Assembly: GCF_000512205.2 (NCBI RefSeq)
Contig: NZ_CP006644.1
Span: 3,218,520 to 3,282,519 of the forward strand
DNA length: 64,000 bases
Reading direction: 5' to 3'
Origin: Sphingomonas sanxanigenens DSM 19645 = NX02
GTDB taxonomy: Bacteria; Pseudomonadota; Alphaproteobacteria; Sphingomonadales; Sphingomonadaceae
Shown here: one piece after another, positions 51,727 to 60,901 of the stretch
How positions within the stretch are numbered: position 1 is the first letter of the stretch
Layout: each line of letters starts with the position of its first letter
Made by a program: the position numbers and the translations under genes
Notes under the pieces: generated by a model
Told to the model about the DNA's origin: nothing
Database searches by the model: none
What the model saw: the letters and a program-made list of their open reading frames with translations, nothing else

Positions 51727-54165
51727 TCAGAAGCGGACCGACAATTCGGCGCCGAATTCGAGCGGCCGGCCCGGGGTATAGCGGTCCACGCCCATGCCGC
51801 CGGTGTAGCCGGTACGGGCAAGCTGGGTGACCTTGTCGAACAGGTTGGTACCCCACAGCGCGATGGTCCAGGGGCTGTCCGGCGACGGCGAATAGTCGAG
51901 CCGCGCGCCGACCAGCGCATAGGCCGGCAGGTTGCAGGTCGCCGCCTGCGGCACGGTGGGCGTGCCCGTCGTATAGCAGGCCGGCTTCTTGCCGATGCCG
52001 CGGACATCGACGGTCGGCGTCAGCCGGCCATCGCTGCCGACCGCGAAGTCGTAGCTGACCGCGGCGCTGAACTGATATTTCGGCGCCGAGTTGACCGGCG
52101 TGTCGAGCCCGATGAGCGCGCCCGGCACGATCTTGGTGTATTTCTGGTGCAGGTAGGAGCCATTGCCGCGGATCGTGAGTTCCGGAACCGGGCGCGCGGT
52201 GAACTCGACCTCGAAACCGGTCTCGCGCGCCGAGGCCGCGGTAGCGAACTGGCGGGTGGTGATGCCGCCGATCGTCACCAGCACAGTCGACTGGATGTCG
52301 CTGTAATCCTGATAGAAGCCCGAGACGTTGAGCTGCAATCTGCGGTCGAACAGGTCGGTCTTCACGCCGCCTTCGTAGGACCACAGCTTTTCGGGGTTGT
52401 AGGTCGAGGCATAGACACCGCCCGGCGGCGTCGCACCGATCTGCTGGTTGAAGCCGCCCGAATTGTAGCCATGCGCCGCCGTCGCGTAAACGAACAGGGT
52501 CGGCGTCACCTCATAGGAAAGCTGGAACTTCGGATCGAAGCCGTCCCAGCTATCCTTGCCCTGCGCGGTGAACGGGTCGCCGCCGCAATTGGTGATGCCG
52601 CCGATGAAGTCTCCGATGAAGTAACCGCACTGCAGGACCTGGCCGTCGCGGACATAGGTGCGTCCGTTGCCGGCGTAGAAGACGTAGCTGGAACCCTTCT
52701 TGTCATCCCACGTATAGCGGGCGCCCGCGGTGAATTCGAGCTGCGGGGTGATCTTGAACGATGCCTGCACGAAGGCGGCATAGCTCTGATACTTCAGGCG
52801 ACCGTCATAGACATAGCCCAGCGGATCGATCCAGTCCGGCCCGGTGTCCTGCAGGAAGCGCGTATTCTGGTAGAAGTAGAAGCCGCCGGCCAGGAACTGC
52901 AACCGCTCGTCGAACGCGCTGCCGCCGAGGGTGACTTCCTGGGTGAACTGGGTCGTCTTGGTATAGTCGTTCTCGGCATAGATGTCGTTCGGCGCGTGCA
53001 GCGTCGGCGTGTAGAACGAGGCTGTGTTGCGGCGGAACGCCGAGATCGAGCGCAGCGTGAGCGTGTCGGTCAGGTCATAGGCGCCGCGGACGTTGAGCGT
53101 GTAGACGTCGGTATCGTTGTACGGGCCCTTGCCTGCCTGACGGGTCAGATCGCTGTTGGCATCGCCGCCCACGGCCCTGTCGGTGATGACGGAGCTGGTC
53201 GGGATCGTCAGCGTCGCCCCGCCATAGACGGTATAGTCCTTGCCGATGACCGGATAGGCATCGCAGAACGGCACGCTGTGCAGCGAGTCATAGTTGCGCA
53301 CATAGGATGCGGTGGAAAGACAGCCGACCGGAATGGTCGCGCCGCCATCGGTCGATTGGGTGTTGTATTCGCCGAGGATGTCGATCTTGAGCGGACCATC
53401 TTCGCCGCGCAACTGCAGACGCGCGGACTTGTTGTTGACGTTGCCGCTCTCGCCATCGTCGAGAAGATGGTCGATATAGCCCTTCACATTCTGCGTGCGG
53501 AAGCTGAAGCGGGCCGCGATGCCCTCCGCCACCGGCAGGTTGATCGCGCCTTCGGTCTCGAAGCGGGCGAAGCGGCCGCCGCGGACGTTGAGATAGCCCT
53601 CGAATTCGTCGGTCGGGCGCTTGGTGGTCAGCAGCACCGCGCCGGCGGTGGTGTTCTTGCCGAACAACGTGCCTTGCGGGCCCTTGAGCACCTGGACGCT
53701 GTCGATGTCGTAGAAATAGAGATCATTGCCCTCCTGGCGGGAGACATACATCTCGTCGACGTAGAAACCGGCCTTGGAGTCGGAATTGACCTGCGCCGAG
53801 GTCTGGCCGACGCCGCGGATGGTGAAGCTGGTGCCGCCGGACAGCATCGGCGTGATTTCCAGGTTGGAAACGCGACCGCGCAGATCGGCGAAGTTGCGCA
53901 CATTCTGTTCGATCAGATTGTCGCCGCTCAGCACGGTGATCGAAACCGGCGTAGTCTGCAGGCTTTCGTCACGGCGACGCGCCGTCACGATCACCGTCGG
54001 CACGCCGTCGTCTTCCGCGGCCGCCGCAGCTGGATCTGCCGGAGCCTGAGCGAAAGCCGCGTCGCACCCCATCAACGCCACCACACTCGTCGAAAGCGCC
54101 ATGATACCGCGCAATCCGCGCATGAACCCCGGCGCCTGAAACCTCCCTTGTCGATTCTCGAACAT
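51727..54165 (-). CDS. TonB-dependent outer-membrane receptor of the lyase operon
   Basis: An 812-residue receptor with a signal peptide ending near DAAFAQA, a plug domain (TVIVTARRRDESLQTTPVSI, IRGVGQTSAQVNSDS, VLKGPQGTLFGKNTTAGAVL) and a barrel ending PLEFGAELSVRF with a terminal Phe. It opens the operon receptor-lyase-lyase-OCD-PhnD-like-cupin. ATG 54165 has GTGGGGGG upstream; a GTG at 54180 is less likely. A motif shared with the methylamine operons lies 76-92 bases upstream. The ligand is probably an organic amine or betaine, by context only. Confidence 0.92.
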   Translation of the reverse strand: MFENRQGRFQAPGFMRGLRGIMALSTSVVALMGCDAAFAQAPADPAAAAAEDDGVPTVIVTARRRDESLQTTPVSITVLSGDNLIEQNVRNFADLRGRVSNLEITPMLSGGTSFTIRGVGQTSAQVNSDSKAGFYVDEMYVSRQEGNDLYFYDIDSVQVLKGPQGTLFGKNTTAGAVLLTTKRPTDEFEGYLNVRGGRFARFETEGAINLPVAEGIAARFSFRTQNVKGYIDHLLDDGESGNVNNKSARLQLRGEDGPLKIDILGEYNTQSTDGGATIPVGCLSTASYVRNYDSLHSVPFCDAYPVIGKDYTVYGGATLTIPTSSVITDRAVGGDANSDLTRQAGKGPYNDTDVYTLNVRGAYDLTDTLTLRSISAFRRNTASFYTPTLHAPNDIYAENDYTKTTQFTQEVTLGGSAFDERLQFLAGGFYFYQNTRFLQDTGPDWIDPLGYVYDGRLKYQSYAAFVQASFKITPQLEFTAGARYTWDDKKGSSYVFYAGNGRTYVRDGQVLQCGYFIGDFIGGITNCGGDPFTAQGKDSWDGFDPKFQLSYEVTPTLFVYATAAHGYNSGGFNQQIGATPPGGVYASTYNPEKLWSYEGGVKTDLFDRRLQLNVSGFYQDYSDIQSTVLVTIGGITTRQFATAASARETGFEVEFTARPVPELTIRGNGSYLHQKYTKIVPGALIGLDTPVNSAPKYQFSAAVSYDFAVGSDGRLTPTVDVRGIGKKPACYTTGTPTVPQAATCNLPAYALVGARLDYSPSPDSPWTIALWGTNLFDKVTQLARTGYTGGMGVDRYTPGRPLEFGAELSVRF

Positions 54166-54240
54166 TCGGAATCCCCCCACTCTAAAAAGCGGATCGGCCG
54201 AACCCTGCGTCCGACCGTTACCCTCTCCTCCGAAATATTT

Positions 54241-54257
54241 TTTCTTGTGGGGAAAGT
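54241..54257. promoter_or_regulatory. candidate operator upstream of the TonB receptor-lyase operon
   Basis: TTTCTTGTGGGGAAAGT matches TTTCTTNNNRGGAAANT exactly and closely resembles the dmm site (TTTCTTGATAGGAAAGT). It lies in the 173-base gap between the LysR-type gene stop and the receptor start. Confidence 0.55.
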
Positions 54258-54338
54258 GACGGGCGTGGGTTCCCGGTGCAAGCCGAATGTTTTCGGCGAT
54301 CGGCCATAAGTTTTATCGCACGCCGTACATGGGCGGGG

Positions 54339-56204
54339 TCAGCCGTGCAGCTTGAGGGGGGTTGCAGGCAGCGGACCGATGCGTGCCAGCGATTCCCGCA
54401 ACAGCCGCACAAGTTCGCGCTCGGCGGGCGCGAGGCTGCGGTCGGCCGAATAGATCACGAACAGCCGGCGCTGGATGACCGGTTCGACGATCGGATGCGC
54501 GCGCAATTCGCCGGTGATGATCTGCTGGCGCACCGCCGATGCGGGCAGCACCGTCGCCACCTCCTCCCGCGCGAGCATCGCGATCAGCATCGTCAGCGCG
54601 TCGATCTCATGCCGCGGGCGCAGGTCCACGCCCTGCGCCCGGGCGGCATTATCGAGCAGCTGGCGCAGGCCGAACAGGGATGTCGGCAAAGCGAGCGGCA
54701 ACCGTGCGAGGTCGGCCAGCCGCACTGGCCCCTCGGGCAGCATCGCGTGGCGCGGATCGACGATCAGCGCCAGTTCCTCGCTGGCATCGAGCGGCAGCCG
54801 CGGCATTTGCGACATCGCGGTCTCGACGATCGCCAGCCCGACCTGCCCGCGCAGCACCCAGCTCTTGAGCGTGCCGTTGGGCGCCTCGCGCACGGTGACG
54901 TTCATGCCCGGATAGTCGCGGCGCAACGCCACCACCGCATCGCTGATCCGGTTGACGAGATGGCCCTGATGGCTGACCGAGGGCAGGATGCCGAGGCTGA
55001 GCCGGCCGCCCTCGCCCAGCGAGGCGGCCATGCCGCCGATTTCCATTTCGCGCAGCCGCAGTTCGAGCAACCGCGTCGCCACCGCGAACGCCGCGCTGTG
55101 CTGCGTGCGGACGAGGCCGAACGACTTGCGATCGAACAGCGAAACGCCCAGCGACGATTCGAGCTTGTGCAACTGCTGGCTGAGCGCCGGCTGCGCGACG
55201 CTGGCGGCACGCGCCGCCGCAGAAACGCGACCCACCTCATAAGCAAGATTGAAGTAGCGCAGCCGCCGCTCGGTCAGCACCGGCGACAGCACCGGGGCCG
55301 GGCTACCATCGTGAAGCGCAGCCCTCAGCCGTTCGGCGAAGCGTTCCGCCACGCCGCTGCCGTCGCGGCGCGCGACGAGGGTCGCGGCCACCGGCGGGTC
55401 GAGCGGCACCGCCTCCGCGCGCGACGATCCGGGGCGGACGCCCACCGAACTGGCGGGCAGCAGCAGCACATTGCCCGGATTGTCGTCCAGCATCTGCGGC
55501 CATTCGCCGGGGGTCGTATCGACCGCCTGCAGGCTGAGATCGTGCATGCGGGCATGGGCGACGATCTGTTCGAGCACGGCCGGGCCGAAGGCCGGCACCA
55601 TCGCCGGCGGCATCGTCCGCGAGCGATAGGGATCGTCGAGATCCACAGGCGTGAAGCGCCGGCGCACCAGCATCCACGGATCGGCGCACAGCACCGTCTC
55701 GCCTTCGTCGGTGCGCGGCGTGCGGGTGATCGCGTCGATCGCGATCCGGCCTTGTTCGGCGAAACCGAGAACGTCGTCGGCGCCGGCATCGATCGCGCCT
55801 TCCTCCAGCGACCAGACGGGGTGGACGAGCGTCAACGGTTCTTCGAGCGCGGTGTCGGCGATCGCGCGCGCCACCGCCGCGCACACCCGGCCGAGCGCGA
55901 AGCGCAGCCCGATATCGACCTCCAGCCGGGCGATCGGCGCGCCGGCGCCGGCAACGATGCGGCGGCGCGCGAATGCCTCCAGCAACAGCACGGGCATCGC
56001 CGTGCGATAGAGCCAATGCGCCACGGGGCGGGGCGCAAGACCCGCACCCTGCTTGCGGAACAGCGAGATGCCGAGACTGGTCTCGAGCGATTTCAGGCTC
56101 GCGCTGAGCGTGGACGCCGCGATATCCAGCTCGCGGGCCGCCGCGCCGAGGCTTTCATGCTCGCACGCGACGAGAAAATAGTTCAGCGACTTGAAATCGA
56201 TCAT
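54339..56204 (-). CDS. tandem (duplicated) LysR-type regulator
   Basis: A 621-residue protein containing two LysR units in a row. HTH 1 is at residues 1-60 (LGAAARELDIAASTLSASLK) and is followed by a diverged effector-domain region. HTH 2 begins near residue 314 (VSAAARAASVAQPALSQQLH), followed by a normal effector domain (LSLGILPSVSHQGHLV, PRHEIDALTMLIAMLAREEV). LysR proteins are normally about 300 residues, so this is a fused duplication in one intact frame. It lies directly upstream of the TonB-lyase operon. A dyad TTTCCC ... GGGAAA at about 56210-56233 just upstream of its start may be its own binding site. Confidence 0.85.
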   Translation of the reverse strand: MIDFKSLNYFLVACEHESLGAAARELDIAASTLSASLKSLETSLGISLFRKQGAGLAPRPVAHWLYRTAMPVLLLEAFARRRIVAGAGAPIARLEVDIGLRFALGRVCAAVARAIADTALEEPLTLVHPVWSLEEGAIDAGADDVLGFAEQGRIAIDAITRTPRTDEGETVLCADPWMLVRRRFTPVDLDDPYRSRTMPPAMVPAFGPAVLEQIVAHARMHDLSLQAVDTTPGEWPQMLDDNPGNVLLLPASSVGVRPGSSRAEAVPLDPPVAATLVARRDGSGVAERFAERLRAALHDGSPAPVLSPVLTERRLRYFNLAYEVGRVSAAARAASVAQPALSQQLHKLESSLGVSLFDRKSFGLVRTQHSAAFAVATRLLELRLREMEIGGMAASLGEGGRLSLGILPSVSHQGHLVNRISDAVVALRRDYPGMNVTVREAPNGTLKSWVLRGQVGLAIVETAMSQMPRLPLDASEELALIVDPRHAMLPEGPVRLADLARLPLALPTSLFGLRQLLDNAARAQGVDLRPRHEIDALTMLIAMLAREEVATVLPASAVRQQIITGELRAHPIVEPVIQRRLFVIYSADRSLAPAERELVRLLRESLARIGPLPATPLKLHG

Positions 56205-56306
56205 CGTATTTTCCCGCTGGCTGGCCTGGGAAAGTACGAGGCTGGTCCCGCATGCTGCGTCGTGTCAACGCCATGCGCTGCAGCGCAACATTATGGGGGC
56301 CTGCGA

Positions 56307-57167
56307 TCAAGCGCTTGCCGACACGAGGTGTACGGAGCCAGGCATCGCGATCCCGTCCGCGGTGATGAAAGGCGCCAGCCGCGTCGCCAGGCTGGACAGG
56401 AACGCCGCCTGCACCTCTTCGCCGGCCTCTGCCAGCAGGTCCGACGTCGAGCCGGTGCGCGCGAGCAACTCGGCCGCTGCCGCCGCATCGATACCGGGCC
56501 AGCCCGCCTTCAGCAGCCCGGTCCATTTGGCGAAGCGGATGTCGACGAACCCGGCGCCGCTCAGCAGCCCTTCGAGATAGCCGGCGTCGCTGAACGCCAG
56601 CGGCCCCGGCGCGCGCGGATCGGCCGGGGCGAGGCCCAGATGCTCGCGACCCGTGAGCGCCATCATCATGAACTGGGGGTTCTCGTCCGCCGGTGCCCAT
56701 ACCGCGAAATCGAGCCGGCCGCCGGGCACGATCATGGCGTGCAGATTGGCCATCGCGGCTGCCGGATCCTGAAAGAACATCACCCCGAAGCGGGAAACCA
56801 GCCGGTCGAAAGGCCCGGTCTCGGGCTGCACGACCTGTGCATCGCCGGCCGCGAACGCGATGTTCCCGATGCCTTCGGCGGTGGCGCGCTCGGCCGCGAG
56901 TGCGACGAGTTCATCCGAAATGTCGAGGCCCAGCGCGTACCCGCCCGGGCCGACGAGATGCGCGATCTCCCGCGTCAGCGCGCCGCCGCCACAGCCGATC
57001 TCGACCACGCGCTCGCCCGGCACGAACGCCGCCGCCGCGATCAGCGCCTTGCCCGGACCATCCAGCATGGCTTCGAAATGATCGACATTGTCCTTCCAGC
57101 GTGTGCCGCCGGCGCCGGCCCAATCGATCGGCTGCATCGTCCGGGGGGCGGGTTGGGTGGTTGCCAT
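56307..57167 (-). CDS. class I SAM-dependent methyltransferase
   Basis: A 286-residue methyltransferase of the UbiE/Methyltransf_11 type. The SAM-binding motif I is VVEIGCGGGALTREIA, followed by ALGLDISDELVALAAERA and later FDRLVSRFGVMFFQDPAAAM. The substrate is unknown. It is divergent from the ABC transporter operon and on the same strand as the tandem LysR gene, 102 bases upstream of it. It could methylate an amine-containing small molecule, but nothing in the sequence shows this. Confidence 0.82.
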   Translation of the reverse strand: MATTQPAPRTMQPIDWAGAGGTRWKDNVDHFEAMLDGPGKALIAAAAFVPGERVVEIGCGGGALTREIAHLVGPGGYALGLDISDELVALAAERATAEGIGNIAFAAGDAQVVQPETGPFDRLVSRFGVMFFQDPAAAMANLHAMIVPGGRLDFAVWAPADENPQFMMMALTGREHLGLAPADPRAPGPLAFSDAGYLEGLLSGAGFVDIRFAKWTGLLKAGWPGIDAAAAAELLARTGSTSDLLAEAGEEVQAAFLSSLATRLAPFITADGIAMPGSVHLVSASA

Positions 57168-57320
57168 GACGTCACCTTCCTGTCGCGAATATGGGGCGAG
57201 GCTAGGATGGCGCCGCCGCGCGCCACAAACCCTGCATCGATGCAGGGTGGGATAAGCGAATCCGAATAAGCCGAAACCCCGAAATCGGGGCTGGACTTAT
57301 CTGCCAATTCAGCATTGCTT

Positions 57321-57337
57321 ATTCGTCACGGGAAAAT
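57321..57337. promoter_or_regulatory. candidate operator upstream of the ABC importer
   Basis: ATTCGTCACGGGAAAAT matches TTTCTTNNNRGGAAANT with two differences, at positions 1 and 5. It is 55 bases upstream of the substrate-binding protein gene and 154 upstream of the divergent methyltransferase. Confidence 0.4.
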
Positions 57338-57391
57338 TGTTTTCGTAGCCATGTTGCAGCGCAAGAACGAACGCGATAGCCAAGGGGGCGT

Positions 57392-59011
57392 ATGCGACGC
57401 AGGGATTTCCTCGGTGGTTCCATCATCGGCGGCGCGGCACTGGCCACCGGCCCGTCGCTGCTTCTTTCGGCCTGCGGATCCGGCGGTGACGGGGCACCGA
57501 CGGGCGGGCGAGACGCAACGCTGCGGGTCATCAACGCGCAGAGCCTGTCCAGCCTCGATCCGATCTGGACGACGGCGCCGGGCACGCGCGAATATGGCTT
57601 CCTGACCTTCGACCAGTTGGTTGCGGTCGACGCCAAATATGTGCCGCAGCCGCAGATGGCGGAAGGCTGGACCGTTTCGGACGACGGCCGCGTCTATGAG
57701 TTCACCTTGCGCGAGGGGCTGACGTTCCACGACGGCGCGCCGGTGCGCTCGGCGGACTGCATCGCCTCGATCACCCGGTGGGGCAAGCGCGACGGCTTCG
57801 GGCAGATGCTGCTGCCGCATGTCGAGGGTTTCGACGCGGTCGACGACCGCCGTTTCCGGATCCGGCTCGACATGCCCTTTCCCCTCCTCCCCGCGGCGCT
57901 GGGCAAATCCTCGGCGGCGGCGTGCCTGATCATGCCCGAACGCATGGCGAAGACCGATCCCGGCACGCAGATCACCGAGGCCGTGGGCAGCGGCCCGTTC
58001 CGCTTCGTGCGCGAGGAATGGGTGCCCGGATCGAAGGCGGTGTGGGAGCGGTTCGACGGCTATATCCCGCGCAAGGAGCCGCCGAGCGGGCTCGCAGGCG
58101 GGCGCGTCGCCGGGGTCAAGCGCGTCGAGTGGGCGCAGATCACCGATTCCTCGACGGCGCTGTCGGCGCTGCAGGCGGGTGAGCAGGATTATTGGCTGAT
58201 CCCCCCGGCAGACCTGCTGCCGCTGATGACCGGATCGCCCGACATCACCATCGGCCGCCGGCTGAGCACCGACACCTGCTACATGCTGCAGCCCAACCAT
58301 CTGCAGCCGCCGTTCAACAACCCGGAGATCCGCCACGCGCTGGCGCTGGCGATCGACCAGGGCGCGCTGATGCGCAGCATCACCGGCGATCGCCCGCGGG
58401 ATGCGCATGCGGTGCGCAGCTTCTACGACCGCACCTCCCCTTATTATACCGAGGCGGGATCGGAGGCGATCGCATCGCCCGGCATCGAACGCGCCAAGGC
58501 GGCGCTCGCCGCGGCCGGCTACAAGGGCGAGAAGGTGATCCTGCTGAGCGGCGCCGAAGCGCCGGCATCCAATCTTGGCCAAGCGATCGAGGATGTGCTG
58601 CGCCGGCTTGGCATGAATGTGACGCTCACCACGCTCGATTTCGCGTCGCTGATCCAGCGCCGCACCAATCGCGGCACGGTGGATGCGGGCGGATGGAGCC
58701 TGTTCGTCACCGGCTGGATGGGCAGCGATCTGATCGATCCGGCGGTGCATCCGATGCTGCGCGGTGCCGGCACCGAAGGCTATGCCGGCTGGTGCACGGC
58801 GCCCGAGATCGAAACGCTGCGCAACCGGTGGGTGCTCGCGCCCGAGGCGCAGCAGAAGCCGATCGCCGAGCAGATCCAGATCGAGGCATTCAAGGTGCTG
58901 CCCTATATCCCGCTGGGGGGCGCGGTATCCAATGCGGCATGGCGCAAGGATGTCGGCGGCGTGCTGCAGGCGCCCTACGGCGTCTACTGGTCGATCGGAA
59001 AGCAGGGATGA
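57392..59011 (+). CDS. ABC transporter substrate-binding lipoprotein (peptide/nickel family 5)
   Basis: A 539-residue solute-binding protein. The N-terminus combines a twin-arginine motif (MRRRDFLGG) with a lipobox (LLLSAC, Cys near residue 29), so it is probably Tat-exported and lipid-anchored. The body is SBP_bac_5 type (RVINAQSLSSLDPIWTTAPG, GWTVSDDGRVYEFTLREGLT, NNPEIRHALALAIDQGALM). It binds peptides, glycosides or other small organics. AAGGGGG precedes the ATG. It opens a five-gene importer operon with a candidate shared operator upstream, so the ligand may be a nitrogenous compound linked to amine metabolism. Confidence 0.93.
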   Translation: MRRRDFLGGSIIGGAALATGPSLLLSACGSGGDGAPTGGRDATLRVINAQSLSSLDPIWTTAPGTREYGFLTFDQLVAVDAKYVPQPQMAEGWTVSDDGRVYEFTLREGLTFHDGAPVRSADCIASITRWGKRDGFGQMLLPHVEGFDAVDDRRFRIRLDMPFPLLPAALGKSSAAACLIMPERMAKTDPGTQITEAVGSGPFRFVREEWVPGSKAVWERFDGYIPRKEPPSGLAGGRVAGVKRVEWAQITDSSTALSALQAGEQDYWLIPPADLLPLMTGSPDITIGRRLSTDTCYMLQPNHLQPPFNNPEIRHALALAIDQGALMRSITGDRPRDAHAVRSFYDRTSPYYTEAGSEAIASPGIERAKAALAAAGYKGEKVILLSGAEAPASNLGQAIEDVLRRLGMNVTLTTLDFASLIQRRTNRGTVDAGGWSLFVTGWMGSDLIDPAVHPMLRGAGTEGYAGWCTAPEIETLRNRWVLAPEAQQKPIAEQIQIEAFKVLPYIPLGGAVSNAAWRKDVGGVLQAPYGVYWSIGKQG

Positions 59012-59057
59012 TCGCCGCGGCCGCGCATCGCCGGACCCATGGGCGGCGCGGCCGGCG

Positions 59058-59999
59058 ATGACCGCCTATGCGATCCGCCGGATCCTGCTCGCGCTGCCGG
59101 TGATGGCGGTCGTCACGATCCTCGTCTTCGCCTTGCTCTATTTCGCCCCCGGCGATCCGGCGCTGGTCATCGCCGGCGACAATGCCACCGCCGCCGACAT
59201 CGCCCGCATCCGCCACACGCTGCAGCTCGATCAGCCGCCGGTCACGCGCTTCCTCGCCTGGGCGGGGCGGCTGCTGCAGGGCGATTTCGGTACCTCGATC
59301 TACACCGGCGAGCCGGTCGCGCGGATGATCGCGCAGCGCGCCGGCGCGACCCTGAGCCTGATGGCGCTGGCGACGACCTTCGCGGTCGTCATCGGCCTCG
59401 CGCTCGGCATCCTCGCCGCGCAGCGCCGCGGCGGCGGGTGGGATCGCTTCCTCGCCGGCTATGCGACGCTCGGCTTCTCGCTGCCGCCGTTCGTGATGGC
59501 CTATATCCTCGCCTTCATCTTCGCGGCGACACTGCACTGGCTGCCGGTGCAGGGTTTCAAGCCGATCTCGTCGGGGCTGGGCGGCTTCCTGACGACCGCG
59601 ATATTGCCCGCGCTGTCGCTGGGCATCGTCTTTTCCGCGCTGGTCGCCAACGTCACCCGCGGATCGATGCTGGAAACGCTGGAGCAGGATTATATCCGCA
59701 CCGCGGTCGCCAAGGGCGTCGGCCGGCCGGCGATCCTGTTCCGCCACGCGCTGCGCAACGCCGCGATCCCGATCGTCACGGTGATCGGCAGCGGCGTGCC
59801 GGTGCTGATCGGCGGCACGGTGGTGGTGGAGGGAATCTTCGTCGTCCCCGGCATCGGCGGCCTCACCGTCGATGCGATCCTGCACCGCGACTATCCGGTG
59901 ATCCAGGCGGTCGTGCTGATGTCCAGCCTCGTCTATGTGCTGGTCAACCTCCTGGTCGACCTCAGCTACACCCTCCTCGATCCGAGGATCCGCTATTGA
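59058..59999 (+). CDS. ABC transporter permease, DppB type
   Basis: A 313-residue inner-membrane permease with about six helices (AIRRILLALPVMAVVTILVF at the start) and the inner-membrane-component motif around VKGVGRPAILFRHALRNAAI-like sequence (EQDYIRTAVAKGVGRP, LRNAAIPIVTVIG). The ATG at 59058 starts the family-typical N-terminus. Its stop overlaps the TTG start of the next permease gene. Confidence 0.93.
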   Translation: MTAYAIRRILLALPVMAVVTILVFALLYFAPGDPALVIAGDNATAADIARIRHTLQLDQPPVTRFLAWAGRLLQGDFGTSIYTGEPVARMIAQRAGATLSLMALATTFAVVIGLALGILAAQRRGGGWDRFLAGYATLGFSLPPFVMAYILAFIFAATLHWLPVQGFKPISSGLGGFLTTAILPALSLGIVFSALVANVTRGSMLETLEQDYIRTAVAKGVGRPAILFRHALRNAAIPIVTVIGSGVPVLIGGTVVVEGIFVVPGIGGLTVDAILHRDYPVIQAVVLMSSLVYVLVNLLVDLSYTLLDPRIRY

Positions 60000-60898
60000 A
60001 CGCGACAGCCGCCATCCTGCCCGGCGACCATGTCGCGTCGGCCGATCCGATCGCCGAGCCGCCGGCCATCGCCACGCCGCGCCGCCGCCGCCTGCCCCGC
60101 CTCAACGGCGCGCTGGTGATGGGCAGCGCGATCCTGCTCGCCATTGTGCTGCTCGCGATCACCGCCCCGCTGCTGACCGGCTTCGATCCCCGCGCGGTCG
60201 ACCTCGGCGAGCGGCTGCGCCCGTGGGACGGCACACACCTGCTGGGCACCGACATGCTGGGCCGCGACATCCTGTCGCGCATGCTGTTCGGCACGCGCAC
60301 CTCGCTCGCGATCGGCTTTTCCTGCGCGGCGATGTCGCTGGCGATCGGGACGCTGATCGGCGTGCTCTCCGCCGCGACCCGGCTGGGCGACGCCATCATC
60401 ATGCGCGTGCTGGACGGGGTGATGTCCGTGCCCGCGGTGCTGCTCGCCATCGCGCTGATGGCGATCGCCGGCGGCTCCGCCGTCAACGTCATCATCGCGG
60501 TGACGATCGTCGAGACGCCGCGCTGCGCCCGGCTTGCGCGCGGGCTGATGCTGTCGCTGCGCGAGCGGCCCTATGTGGAGGCGGCAATCGCGTCCGGCAC
60601 GCCGCCGGCGCTGCTGCTCACCCGCCATCTGCTGCCCAGCCTGATGGCGCCGCTGATGGTGCAGGGCGCGTTCGTGTGGGCCGCGGCGATGCTGATCGAG
60701 GCCGCGCTCTCCTTCATCGGCGCGGGCGTGCCGCCGAGCACGCCGACCTGGGGCAATATGATCGCCGAATCCAAGTCGCTCTGGCAGCTCCGCCCCAGCC
60801 TGATCTTCCTGCCGGCGGCGGCGCTGACGCTCACGGTGCTCGGCGTCAACCTGCTCGGCGAGGGGCTGCGCCGCCTGTTCGACATCCGGAGGCGCTGA
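59996..60898 (+). CDS. ABC transporter permease, DppC type
   Basis: A 300-residue second permease with an N-terminal cytosolic tail, a first helix (NGALVMGSAILLAIVLLAIT), GTDMLGRDILSRMLFGTR and the cytoplasmic-loop motif YVEAAIASGTPPALLLTRHL. I use the TTG at 59996, which overlaps the upstream stop as TTGA; an ATG near 60118 would cut into the first membrane helix. It pairs with the DppB-type permease. Confidence 0.9.
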   Translation: MNATAAILPGDHVASADPIAEPPAIATPRRRRLPRLNGALVMGSAILLAIVLLAITAPLLTGFDPRAVDLGERLRPWDGTHLLGTDMLGRDILSRMLFGTRTSLAIGFSCAAMSLAIGTLIGVLSAATRLGDAIIMRVLDGVMSVPAVLLAIALMAIAGGSAVNVIIAVTIVETPRCARLARGLMLSLRERPYVEAAIASGTPPALLLTRHLLPSLMAPLMVQGAFVWAAAMLIEAALSFIGAGVPPSTPTWGNMIAESKSLWQLRPSLIFLPAAALTLTVLGVNLLGEGLRRLFDIRRR

Positions 60899-60901
60899 CC
60901 G

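Noticed and set aside
49765-54309. Open frame of about 1514 codons on the plus strand opposite the lyase/TonB genes
   Set aside because: Its translation is Arg/Ala/Asp-rich without any domain and mirrors three well-supported minus-strand genes; high GC leaves the opposite frame free of stops.
54276-57269. Open frame of about 997 codons opposite the tandem LysR and methyltransferase genes
   Set aside because: Low-complexity Arg/Gln/His-rich translation and no homology signal; the minus-strand genes have clear motifs.
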